A DNA stretch of 64,000 nucleotides from Thermococcus sp. GTDB taxonomy: Archaea > Methanobacteriota_B > Thermococci > Thermococcales > Thermococcaceae. Positions within the stretch are counted from its first letter, which is position 1. Each line of letters begins with the position of its first letter. The notes beneath the pieces are model-generated. The model had not been told where the DNA came from. It did not search any database and worked only from the letters and a program-made list of their open reading frames with translations. Positions 17,931 through 26,502 of this stretch are shown here, piece after piece. Both the position numbers and the translations under genes were made by a program. The DNA is taken from assembly GCF_027023865.1 (NCBI RefSeq), contig NZ_JALVUC010000019.1, positions 379,803 through 443,802 on the forward strand. The letters run 5' to 3'.

Positions 17931-18883
17931 CACCACCACGCCCGCAGGGACTTGTATTTTCTATCACCGAGAAAGTGCCTGACGAGGGAGTACCCATCAA
18001 GGCGGATCATGTAGCGGATGGACACGTTTCTCTTGAACCTGGGGTGGAGAACCTTTCTTCCGAGCTCTCCGTTCAGCTCGCTGATGAAAACTTTAAGTCC
18101 CTCGCGGTTGAGCATCACGCCTACATCCCTGTCGAAGTGCTCTCTTCTTATCTGCATCCTGTTCACGAGCCTGAGGATAACCCTGAAGACGGTTATGGGT
18201 TTGAATATGTCCGCCATGTCGAGGGCAAGTGAATATCGCCTTTCCAGGGGCTCATGGAGGAAGCTAATGGCAGGATGAAGGTAGGTCTTCCTTATCTCTG
18301 AGAGGGCAATCGTGTAGAGCACGGAGTTGCCGAGGCTTATTAGGGCGTTCACCTCGTCCTTCGGCGGCCTCCTGTTCCTCTCACTGAAGTCGAAGTGCTT
18401 CAGAAGCGTAGCGTAAACGTCGTAGAACTCCCTCCAGAGCTGGCTCTCAACCCCCATGAGCTCCACAGGGTTGCCCCCTTCAACCCCTATCCCCTCGATG
18501 CCTTCCCTTTCGGCCCTCTGGGACTTGAGGAAAGATATCATCGAGGCCTTTATTCCCTCCACGAACTGTCTTGCGATGTAGAGCCTCTTCTCCAGGTTAA
18601 GGTAGTGTTCGGCCTGTTTTATAACAACCGTGCCGCTCACCTGCCCCTCAGCCGGCATGTATGAACCCCGGTAGTAACCGTACTTGTTGTAGAAGTGTAC
18701 TGGGACGTTTTTCTCGGAGAGAAGCTTTACAGCACCGCTTGTTAAACTTACGGGCTTGAAACAGTGGACCTCGCTCGTGGAGTTAACGGGTATAGCCTTC
18801 CTGCCGTTTTCATTCTCAAGGAAGAGCGTGTTGCCCCTCCTTTCGAGCACCCCCATCTGGGTTATGTACACGGGCCTCTTCAT
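17930..18883 (-). CDS. cas1: Cas1 integrase
   Basis: The 317-residue Cas1 joins new spacers to the array. It has the beta-rich N-terminal domain (MKRPVYITQMGVLERRG) and a helical catalytic domain with metal ligands E146 (GVESQLWREFY), H210 (SFLHEP) and D222/D225 (LALDMADIFKP). The open frame continues upstream into the CRISPR array to 18976. However, GGTGGTTCTC precedes ATG 18883, and family members start with this motif, so the extension is artefactual. The gene begins only 16 bases from the last degenerate repeat of the array and has no clear promoter of its own. Confidence 0.95.
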   Translation of the reverse strand: MKRPVYITQMGVLERRGNTLFLENENGRKAIPVNSTSEVHCFKPVSLTSGAVKLLSEKNVPVHFYNKYGYYRGSYMPAEGQVSGTVVIKQAEHYLNLEKRLYIARQFVEGIKASMISFLKSQRAEREGIEGIGVEGGNPVELMGVESQLWREFYDVYATLLKHFDFSERNRRPPKDEVNALISLGNSVLYTIALSEIRKTYLHPAISFLHEPLERRYSLALDMADIFKPITVFRVILRLVNRMQIRREHFDRDVGVMLNREGLKVFISELNGELGRKVLHPRFKRNVSIRYMIRLDGYSLVRHFLGDRKYKSLRAWW

Positions 18884-18899
18884 GAGAACCACCACAGGA

Positions 18900-20529
18900 T
18901 GTTGTATACAATTCTGTCCTACGGAAACATTGGTTGTGGCGGACGCACCAGGACTTGCTTCTTCCTTTCCACACAATTCTGTCCTACGGAAACAATAACT
19001 CGACTATTATAATGTGGATTGAGGTGGAAGACTTTCCACACAATTCTGTCCTACGGAAACCAATAATCTCTATTGAGTCCAAAGCCTCGAGAAAGTCATC
19101 TTTCCACACAATTCTGTCCTACGGAAACGACCTCAACGATGCACTCTTAGATGAGGAAATCCTCCCTTTCCACACAATTCTGTCCTACGGAAACCCTTTC
19201 CTTCAGCAGTTCATCCGCACTGGATATAACCCCTTTCCACACAATTCTGTCCTACGGAAACGGTGGTAGCGGTGAACCCGCAACTGCTCAATGAGGTCTT
19301 TCCACACAATTCTGTCCTACGGAAACTCTTTATAGTCTCCTCAACCTCGCCTTGCCTTAATACTTTCCACACAATTCTGTCCTACGGAAACTGTGTTTGC
19401 GACGAGCGCTGAGAAGTCGATGTCGGTCTTTCCACACAATTCTGTCCTACGGAAACGAGTGTGGTGGCGGTGGACAAGGCTGAGAAGTTTGATGGCTTTC
19501 CACACAATTCTGTCCTACGGAAACGAGTGTGGTGGCGGTGGACAAGGCTGAGAAGTTTGATGGCTTTCCACACAATTCTGTCCTACGGAAACATGGTGTA
19601 AAGTGCCTCATAGCGGTCGGTGGGCTCGTTGCTTTCCACACAATTCTGTCCTACGGAAACTCTCCCGTATCCTGCTTTTTAACGCGATACGCCGGAGCCG
19701 CTTTCCACACAATTCTGTCCTACGGAAACTCACTTTCTTTTCAAGCTCCCCCGATTGTAAGAAACCGCTTTCCACACAATTCTGTCCTACGGAAACGCTC
19801 GGGAGCACCAAGTCAAGCTCAATGTCCAGCTTCATCTTTCCACACAATTCTGTCCTACGGAAACAAGTCCTCGATTGGCTCTTGTTGTGTGCCCCCTCCA
19901 ACTTTCCACACAATTCTGTCCTACGGAAACGGTTAAATGGCCTGGCTGGAAGTCCTTCAAGCTTGAACTTTCCACACAATTCTGTCCTACGGAAACTAGG
20001 TTTACCACCAGTTCTAAAACCACCCACTCATCTTTCCACACAATTCTGTCCTACGGAAACCTGCCCAGCCTTGCGCGGGTCGGACTGGAACTCTTTCACT
20101 TTCCACACAATTCTGTCCTACGGAAACGATGGCTTGTAGGTATGAGCGCGGGACTGGGCATAGAACTCTTTCCACACAATTCTGTCCTACGGAAACCAAC
20201 AACCTGCCCATACTTATACAGCTTCCCGCTCTTCTTTCCACACAATTCTGTCCTACGGAAACCTGAGCCTCACGCTCAACACCCCAGGCGGGCAGACTGC
20301 TTTCCACACAATTCTGTCCTACGGAAACACCCGAACACAGGGTCACAGGTCGGGCTTGAGTACTGGGCTTTCCACACAATTCTGTCCTACGGAAACGCGG
20401 GCCACTGAATGTACTCGTGTATTTTAGAGCACCATCTTTCCACACAATTCTGTCCTACGGAAACCCTTCTCCATTTCTTTGCCGGCCTTCTCCCAGCTGT
20501 CTTTCCACACAATTCTGTCCTACGGAAAC
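18900..20529 (-). CRISPR. CRISPR array 1: 25 repeats of 29 bp, 24 spacers
   Basis: Twenty-four identical 29-bp repeats start at 18965, 19032, 19100, 19166, 19233, 19298, 19363, 19428, 19496, 19564, 19632, 19701, 19768, 19836, 19902, 19968, 20032, 20099, 20168, 20234, 20300, 20368, 20436 and 20501. A degenerate one lies at 18900-18928. In the minus orientation the unit begins GTTTCCGTAGGACAG and ends TTGTGTGGAAAG, like other Thermococcus repeats, with GTGGAAAG as the expected 8-nt crRNA handle. Spacers are 35-40 bp. The terminal repeat has lost its handle half, which marks the trailer end, so transcription runs from the leader at the high-coordinate side. Spacers at 19457-19495 and 19525-19563 are identical, leaving 23 distinct. 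Confidence 0.99.
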
Positions 20530-20975
20530 CCTCTGGAAATTTACTCTGTTTTTCAAGATATCCACTCACAAACTTCCTATTTAAGGTTTATCTTAGAAAC
20601 CTGCGGTAATGCAATCGATTTATAAATCTGACACAAAAATATAAAACACATTAGAACTTCCTGATTGCCGTTTAATCAGGTCTACTAACTTTTTATGGAC
20701 AACAGAGAAATCGAAAATCCATTTATCAAAAATACTCGCTGATCGCCATTTAAAATTCGCTTTAGCGTTCTCCCTGTCCACCTTAACCACCCAAAATCCT
20801 CTTTCAGGCGTATCCTACTCATTTGTGGCCCCATCCCCCCAGGAACAGCAGTTTTATTTCAAATCTATAAAACCTTTCGATGAATTCCTCAAACAGACCT
20901 TGAATCACAGCCTGTGGGACTTTTTGCTAATTCTAAGGCTATTTGTAACCATATTCTAAAATTTAGATGTTGTCT
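20530..20975 (-). promoter_or_regulatory. CRISPR leader of array 1
   Basis: This AT-rich stretch without a credible gene adjoins the last perfect repeat. Reverse-strand TATA-like elements occur at about 20620-20632 (ATTTATAAATCG) and 20575-20587 (CCTTAAATAGG), the likely array promoter. A perfect 7-bp inverted repeat (CCTGATT/AATCAGG, 7-base loop) is at 20660-20680. A related direct repeat CTGATYGCCRTTTAA occurs at 20661-20675 and 20739-20753. Leaders of this length that recruit Cas1-Cas2 are known in Pyrococcus; the roles of these repeats here are inference. Confidence 0.75.
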
Positions 20976-21008
20976 TTCTGTTTTTCGAGAAAAAAAGCCT
21001 TAAAAAAG
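20976..21008 (-). terminator. T-tract terminator after cas5
   Basis: On the reverse strand two T runs, six at 21002-21007 and seven at 20990-20996, follow the cas5 stop at 21032. They are next to a small inverted repeat (TTTTTCGAGAAAAA). Archaeal transcription ends at such oligo-T tracts. This probably closes the cas6-to-cas5 operon before the leader. Confidence 0.6.
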
Positions 21009-21031
21009 GAAAACTGGAAGGAAGGTGTTAC

Positions 21032-21724
21032 TCAGAACACAGCGACCGGCTCCCCGTCGAAGAGCATAACATTCACGGAGTTGGCCAGCTCAACGTAGCC
21101 CCCCGCGAAGGCCACCACCTTTCGGTAAACTGCCCGTCTCCCTTTCCCGCGGTAGGTGAAGTCCACGGGCATCCTGTACTCCCTTGGGGTGAGGTTGTTC
21201 CTCTTGAGGAGGATGAACCTCGCGCCCCTCGCGTATTCCTCGCATGGTATAACGCTCCGGAGCGTGGACTCCTGGCCTTCCTCTACTCCGACGATATGGA
21301 GGTAGGCCCTCTTTGCCGGATAGATTACGCTCTCACTGTCCCCGAGGTATGGGACGAAGAACGGGTCAAGGAGCGCGTCATGGGCCTTCTCTATTGTGTC
21401 ATCGTCCCCTGCAAAGAACATCCTGTAAGTGGGGGTGTGAAAGAGATTTTTGGTTATGGGGTACAGGGGTGAGTTGGGGCTCTTGAATATAGCTGCTTTT
21501 TCCTCAACCCTGGAGCCGGGGTCTGCTATAATGACACCATACCTGAGTTCCTTCAGTAGCTTCCTAAACCCTTCCTCAGGGAGGCCCATGGCCCCGGCGA
21601 GCATCCCTATGGCTGTGGTTCTCGGTGGGAAGGGGTAACTGTCCAAGAGCAGCGAGTTGTATGGTATCCTGAAGTGGGCCTGCAGGGGCCTTACCTCAAC
21701 TACCAGGCCGAGCACTTCACTCAC
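21032..21724 (-). CDS. cas5: Cas5, type I Cascade subunit
   Basis: The 230-residue RAMP protein binds the crRNA handle in the type I effector complex. The opening LVVEVRPLQAHFRIPYNSLLLDSYPFPPRTTAIGML is typical of Cas5t/Cas5a: a first RRM strand, then the conserved PPRTT-(A/V)-x-G-(L/M)-L helix. The C-terminal glycine-rich loop is weak. The start is a GTG at 21724, overlapping the end of cas7 by 8 bases, with GGAGCTCG before it. It is the last gene of the effector operon. Confidence 0.9.
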   Translation of the reverse strand: MSEVLGLVVEVRPLQAHFRIPYNSLLLDSYPFPPRTTAIGMLAGAMGLPEEGFRKLLKELRYGVIIADPGSRVEEKAAIFKSPNSPLYPITKNLFHTPTYRMFFAGDDDTIEKAHDALLDPFFVPYLGDSESVIYPAKRAYLHIVGVEEGQESTLRSVIPCEEYARGARFILLKRNNLTPREYRMPVDFTYRGKGRRAVYRKVVAFAGGYVELANSVNVMLFDGEPVAVF

Positions 21725-22700
21725 CGAGCTCCAGCTTGTTTATCCTTTCCCTGAGTTCCTTCATACCCACTATCTCAACGTTCTCCATGTCCTCGAAGGC
21801 TTCCCTCAGCTCGTCCACGTTGGCAAAGCGGCTCTCGAAGAGGCCGATATAGAGCTTTTCGATGTTGTCCTGGAACGTCTCAACGGTCTCCTTAAGCCGC
21901 TCCACGTCGAGGACGAGCTTTCCGTCAACGTAGCCCTCTTTAACCCGGAGTGCATCGCCGATGACGGGTATCTTGCGCCTCAGGAGCACGACCACCATAG
22001 CCTCAGGGTAGGCCTTCGTGAAGAAGTTGCTCAGCTTCGCGCCGCCGTGGTACTGGAGTACGGCGTTTAGGAGGGCCTTAAGCCTCTTCTCCCTCTCTGG
22101 CTCCGGAAGGATGTAGAGGGTGACCTCCCTACCAGTGGCATCCTTAACTTTCCTAACCTCAAGCCCCTCAAGCTTTGGAACTTCGAGGCCCTCCTTGAAG
22201 ACACCCAGCCTGTCAAGCTCGATGAGGAAGTTGCCCCTCATCACGTTGGTAGCTATCTCGGTCTCGTATATGTTGTGGTTGTCTCCGCTCGGGTCGTATC
22301 TAACCCCAAAGTCCCTGTCCTCCTGGTAGGGGAAGATCGAGACCATGCCGTTGGTTCTGACCACCGCGGTTCTCCTGAGGGTGGCGTTTTTCCCCTCGAC
22401 CTTCTTCGCTATCATATAACCAAAGAGGTCGTCGTCTATGTAATTCTGCGGTTCCCCGAGGGAGACTATGACCTTTTGTCCGCCTTCACTCTTGGGAATC
22501 ACCTGGCTCAGTTCCCAGTCGAGCTCCTTAAGGAGTTGCCTTAGGTGATACTTAACGCTCTGACCGCTTATGCGGATGTATTCTCTTCCGTCAACTGGGT
22601 CGCGGACCTTTTTGAGGACGGCTATGACTCCCTCAGTCCCGTTGGAGTTCAGGTTAGCTCCCTCAACCTTCGTCAGGGTAACAACTTCTATCGCCTTCAT
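21717..22700 (-). CDS. cas7: Cas7 backbone subunit (Cst2/DevR family)
   Basis: The 327-residue protein is the crRNA-coating subunit of Cascade. KVEGANLNSNGTEGVIAVLKK and YIRISGQSVKYHLRQLL match the DevR/Cst2/Csa2 (COG1857) pattern. The open frame runs to 22769, but GGAGGGAGGAAA right before ATG 22700, and the 4-base ATGA overlap with the cas8 stop, fix the start. Together with a fused Cas3 and a CxxC-containing Cas8 it points to a I-B (Tneap-like) system. I-A cannot be excluded without searches. Confidence 0.9.
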   Translation of the reverse strand: MKAIEVVTLTKVEGANLNSNGTEGVIAVLKKVRDPVDGREYIRISGQSVKYHLRQLLKELDWELSQVIPKSEGGQKVIVSLGEPQNYIDDDLFGYMIAKKVEGKNATLRRTAVVRTNGMVSIFPYQEDRDFGVRYDPSGDNHNIYETEIATNVMRGNFLIELDRLGVFKEGLEVPKLEGLEVRKVKDATGREVTLYILPEPEREKRLKALLNAVLQYHGGAKLSNFFTKAYPEAMVVVLLRRKIPVIGDALRVKEGYVDGKLVLDVERLKETVETFQDNIEKLYIGLFESRFANVDELREAFEDMENVEIVGMKELRERINKLELGE

Positions 22701-24016
22701 TTTCCTCCCTCCTTGGAGTGGAGAGCGTTTAGCATGCCGTTCAGGAGTATTGCCTTCAAGACCTTCCACTCCTTTTCGTTCTCGTAGATTGGCCTCAGGT
22801 CAAGGCTTTCCTCCAGCTTAGCCTGGAGTTCCACCAGCTTGTTCAGGAACTCCTCAAAGCCCCTGGCCCTGAAGAGCTCCCACTGGTAGCGCTCAAGGTT
22901 CGTCCCCTTCATCTTCATCCCAAGGCTGTAGCCGAGTCCGTTCACATGTTCAAATGTTTTAACGTCCACAACACCACCTCCAAAAACCTCCAGGTAGGAG
23001 TGTGCCCATGTGTAGTAATAAGGAGGGAGGGGTAGCTTGCGCTTGAGCCTCTCCATGAAGATCCCGTTTAAAAGAATGAAATCGAACTTCCCGTCCAGGA
23101 GCTTCCTCACGAACTCCTCGCGCTCCAAGAAATTTTTGGAGCGGTCTTTTCCACGTGGTATCTCCAGGCTTTCATAGAACATAACCACCGCGGAGTCCCA
23201 GACACTCAGATGTCTCCTTCCCCACTGGGTTTCCTTACCCGAATTCTGGACTCTGTCCAGAAAGCCTATCAGCCTCTCAAGGGTGGTTCCCTCTATCACG
23301 TGCTCCCTGTAGAACTGGCCCGAGCCGTACACTAAGTACGTTTTTACTGTCCTCCCCGTTTCTATGGCCTCATCCAGAGCTCCCGTGTCTTTCAGGGACT
23401 TGACGAACTCGTGGAGAACGGCAAAGAACGCTTCGTTAGGGTGGTACCTGCTGAGCAGGAGGGAGGGTCTAATCGAGTACCGCTTCTTCCCTTTTTTCTC
23501 CTGAACGTCCACCCTGAAGTGCTCCCTCCAAAAGCCGTCCTTAAACATTCTCTTGAACCTTTTGAGCTCCCTTTCGGGGGCATCGAAGAAAAACTTCAGG
23601 CTCCCCGCTCCCGTTGGGACAGTGTAGAGGTACGCCATCGCAGCGTAGAGTTTGAACGCATGCTCCTGGCAGAGGGCCAGCCTGTTGCTCTCGTCCACGA
23701 TGGAGTCAACCTTCCTCTCGAAGGGGAATATAAACGCCCTGTTGGGGACAACGGCCCCTTCCTGCCCGCAGATGGAACATGTGCCCCTTTTGCCCTCTAT
23801 CAGTCCGGGGAGGATGTTTTTCGTTTTCCCGGAGAGTTCAAACCCGAAACTTCTCAGGACTGCTATGGCCTCACTCTCCGAATCCACCGAGACGTATTCA
23901 TTGGTCATCTCATTGATGGGCTGGAGGTACGTCGCTGATATCACTTCGGGAGTAACCTCCCGTATCCCCGCTTCCTTCAGGAAGAGTTCGCCATTCTTTA
24001 AGTAAGCGTCGAGCAT
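22697..24016 (-). CDS. cas8: Cas8-type large subunit (Cst1/Cas8b-like)
   Basis: The 439-residue protein lies between csx1 and cas7, where the type I large subunit, which reads the PAM, is expected. A putative zinc finger is formed by C80-x2-C83 (CSICGQEG) and C116-x2-H119 (CQEHAFK), a mark of Cst1/Cas8 proteins. The rest has no strong motif. ATG 24016 directly follows the csx1 stop and has GGGAGGTGTCTGA before it. The last 90 codons may also be translated separately from an internal GTG at 22969 (see findings). The subtype assignment is inferred. Confidence 0.82.
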   Translation of the reverse strand: MLDAYLKNGELFLKEAGIREVTPEVISATYLQPINEMTNEYVSVDSESEAIAVLRSFGFELSGKTKNILPGLIEGKRGTCSICGQEGAVVPNRAFIFPFERKVDSIVDESNRLALCQEHAFKLYAAMAYLYTVPTGAGSLKFFFDAPERELKRFKRMFKDGFWREHFRVDVQEKKGKKRYSIRPSLLLSRYHPNEAFFAVLHEFVKSLKDTGALDEAIETGRTVKTYLVYGSGQFYREHVIEGTTLERLIGFLDRVQNSGKETQWGRRHLSVWDSAVVMFYESLEIPRGKDRSKNFLEREEFVRKLLDGKFDFILLNGIFMERLKRKLPLPPYYYTWAHSYLEVFGGGVVDVKTFEHVNGLGYSLGMKMKGTNLERYQWELFRARGFEEFLNKLVELQAKLEESLDLRPIYENEKEWKVLKAILLNGMLNALHSKEGGK

Positions 24017-25309
24017 TCAGACACCTCCCAAGGCCTTTGCCGTTATTCCCTCAACGCGCCTCTTTGCATCTTGAGAATACCTGAGGAAGGTGTGCTTCCT
24101 CGCCTCCCTCTTGGCGTCCCCGACATCCCAGCTTTCCATCTTAACCTCGGTTGCGTTTGCCTCAAGGCCCGCATGTGCTAGGAAGTTGCGGGGCACTATC
24201 GCCGTGTTGGCGTTCGCGAAACCCGAAAAATCCCTTAGGGGCATCCAGTCTGGGAAACAGCTGACTGAAGCGTAGGATATTGCCTTGTCCTCCATTTTAC
24301 CGAGTTCAACGTTCGCCCTCTCCCTGTTGGCGCCCCTAAAGACTCTCTCCGAGACATTGTACAGTTCATCGAGGCTTGCCGGTAGGCTCGGTCTCAGTTT
24401 TTCTAAAGCCCTCGCCTGGAAGAGGAGCTTCACCAGAACGCCGAGGCCCTCTCCAAGGGCCAGTTTCCTCCTCACGGATCTGTTAAAGACCTCGATATTG
24501 CTTTCCCACGTCTTTATGAGCTCGTCCACCGCTTCCTCTATGGGCCCAGTCTCAGGAAAGTTCTCGGCGAAGAGAAGAGGTAAGCCGAAGACGACCGACC
24601 CTACCCACGCCTCCAGCTTTCTCTTCTCCGACTTTATAAGCTTGAAGGCCTTCAGCTCTCTTTTGAGTCCTCCAAGAGCCTTTTTCTCGATGAGGTAAGG
24701 AGTGATGTACCCTTCAAGGCCGGGAAGCCTCTCGGTTAAGGGGTGGGGCTCAATTTTGACGTCCTCGATAACGTTTATGCCCAGCTCCGCCTTGAGTTTG
24801 GGTACGAAGGGATCGGAGTTGTAGGCCTTGAAGTATGTCTCGCTGACCAGCGCCCTTATTCCCAGCAGTTCCCTGAGGGCCCGGTGGACGAGGAAGGTTA
24901 TGTAGTTGAGCCCGTGGGTTATGTCGAAGTGCACCTCAAGCTCTCCCTCGACCGGGATCACCTGGGAGAGGCCGTGGATGGCATGATAATAGACGTCCAT
25001 GGCGTTTCCCTCAAAGGTCCCGTGCTCGAACTTTCCTATGCCGGGAACCAGGAGAAGGTCAACTTCCCTGCCGGCCTCTATCCTTTCGAGGAACATCTGA
25101 ACCCTACCGGTTATGTCCTCCCTCAGGGCTTCCAGCGAGGAAAAGTCTCTTCCCAGAGTATCCGGGAGGACTATTACCGTCCAGTCGGGTTTTATGACCT
25201 TCTGAAGAATGGGAAGGGTTGAAGGGCCGGCGCTGACTTCGTTGCCGAAGCGGTATTTGACCTCCGTCCACTTCTCGAAGTTCCCCCACGAGGCTATGAG
25301 GAGCTTCAT
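24017..25309 (-). CDS. csx1: Csx1-family CARF-HEPN ribonuclease
   Basis: The 430-residue protein has an N-terminal CARF domain (residues about 1-180), with a Rossmann opening MKLLIASWGN and the ligand-loop motif FDITHGLNYIT at 128-138. The C-terminal HEPN domain has the catalytic R-x4-H motif RNFLAHAG (R374, H379). Csx1 enzymes are switched on by cyclic oligoadenylate made by Cas10 and degrade RNA non-specifically. The open frame reaches 25432, but GGTGGTGTTGAA and the 4-base overlap with csm5 place the start at 25309. It lies exactly at the junction between the csm genes and the type I genes. Confidence 0.92.
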   Translation of the reverse strand: MKLLIASWGNFEKWTEVKYRFGNEVSAGPSTLPILQKVIKPDWTVIVLPDTLGRDFSSLEALREDITGRVQMFLERIEAGREVDLLLVPGIGKFEHGTFEGNAMDVYYHAIHGLSQVIPVEGELEVHFDITHGLNYITFLVHRALRELLGIRALVSETYFKAYNSDPFVPKLKAELGINVIEDVKIEPHPLTERLPGLEGYITPYLIEKKALGGLKRELKAFKLIKSEKRKLEAWVGSVVFGLPLLFAENFPETGPIEEAVDELIKTWESNIEVFNRSVRRKLALGEGLGVLVKLLFQARALEKLRPSLPASLDELYNVSERVFRGANRERANVELGKMEDKAISYASVSCFPDWMPLRDFSGFANANTAIVPRNFLAHAGLEANATEVKMESWDVGDAKREARKHTFLRYSQDAKRRVEGITAKALGGV

Positions 25310-26502
25310 TTCAACACCACCCAGCCCATTGGCTTGCTGTCTGCCAGACGCCTTGTCTTCGGGAACTCCCTCGAAACACCCCTCCCCGATGGGTTTCTGC
25401 CCAATCCGAGTTTTCTCCTGACCTGCTCCCACTTCCAGCCCTTATCAACCAGAAGGAGACCAATTGTGGTGCTTATCCAGCCACTTCCCCAGCCGAGCCT
25501 CATGATCCTCTCTTTCCCCCTCAGCCCTTCGTAGAACGAGCGAACTGAGCTTCCATGCCTCCCAAATTTTGAAAGGCTCTTGAGCTCGTTGTCTATTATG
25601 ATATTATAGAACTCCTCCACCGCCTCCCAGACAAAGTCCTCGAAGGCCTCCCACGGCTTTCCCCTATCCTTGAGGCACTCCCAGAGAAGGCCGTTGAAAT
25701 AGTCAGAATTAACCCTGAGGAGTTCGATGTCAAATTTGAGCTCTACCTCTGTCTCCGCTTCCGGTCGAAACGCCTCCACCCATATCGGTATCGGCGAGGG
25801 GTTTCCTACGGCCTCAACGCGGTAAACCGCTAGGTGCTTCCTGTCTATGCTCCGACTGTCCCTGATGATCAACCCCCTCATCGGGTCGTGCTTGGGCTCG
25901 TACCGTACTCCTGGGTATCTACCTCCCTCCATCCCGAAGACGATGGCCTCAAGCAGGTCATCCGTCCTCTTCCTGCCGAACCTGCGGTTCCTGGCTATTT
26001 CCCTGTCGAGATAACCGATGTAGTAGTCAATCAAACTTTCACTGTAGCCTATCCCCCTCGCGAGGTTTCCTGAAAGGGTCGAGACGAGGTTCATCGCCGT
26101 TCCTGAATCTCCGCACTCCTTCAGAACCTTATAAAACACTGCAGTTCTTATCGCTCCCTTCACAGAGGAACCGGGTATATAAGGCATTCTGTTGGACTTT
26201 ATGAACTCGCTTATCTGCATGCTCGTCTCACCAGCACCACCAAAGATCGGAAGAGAGTAGAGGGTGTAATCTGCCGGATTCAGATGGTACTCTTCGATGT
26301 AGCCTTTCCACACGTAGTGCTCCCCAGGAGGGTTTTTGAGAAGCGCAAGGATTTCCTCAATGTCAACGCCGAGCCTCTGGAGGTCGTTAATGAGCCTCTC
26401 GATGTCGAGGACGTAGACACTGTCCTTGATAGGATAGATGTCAACTGGAGTGAGCTTGTTGCCGTTGCCGATGTGGAGTGGAGAGAGAACCCTCAGTCTC
26501 AT
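25306..26502 (-). CDS. csm5: Csm5, RAMP subunit of type III-A complex
   Basis: The 398-residue protein opens MRLRVLSPLHIGNGNKLTP and has IPGSSVKGAIRTAVFYKVL, the Csm5 pattern, with a glycine-rich RAMP loop. It caps the 3' end of the crRNA in the Csm complex and is needed for crRNA maturation in characterised systems. ATG 26502 is preceded by GAGGGGTGGA and overlaps the csm4 stop as ATGA. A TTG at 26508 is an alternative start with poorer spacing. Confidence 0.92.
   Translation of the reverse strand: MRLRVLSPLHIGNGNKLTPVDIYPIKDSVYVLDIERLINDLQRLGVDIEEILALLKNPPGEHYVWKGYIEEYHLNPADYTLYSLPIFGGAGETSMQISEFIKSNRMPYIPGSSVKGAIRTAVFYKVLKECGDSGTAMNLVSTLSGNLARGIGYSESLIDYYIGYLDREIARNRRFGRKRTDDLLEAIVFGMEGGRYPGVRYEPKHDPMRGLIIRDSRSIDRKHLAVYRVEAVGNPSPIPIWVEAFRPEAETEVELKFDIELLRVNSDYFNGLLWECLKDRGKPWEAFEDFVWEAVEEFYNIIIDNELKSLSKFGRHGSSVRSFYEGLRGKERIMRLGWGSGWISTTIGLLLVDKGWKWEQVRRKLGLGRNPSGRGVSREFPKTRRLADSKPMGWVVLK

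Noticed and set aside
18884-18976. N-terminal extension of Cas1 into the array
   Set aside because: The extra 31 residues are translated repeat and spacer; the ATG at 18883 has a ribosome-binding site and the family start.
18934-20609. Several long open frames on both strands with repeated FHTILSYGN, FPHNSVLRK or FRRTELCGK peptides
   Set aside because: They are translations of the CRISPR repeats; no start signals or codon character of real genes.
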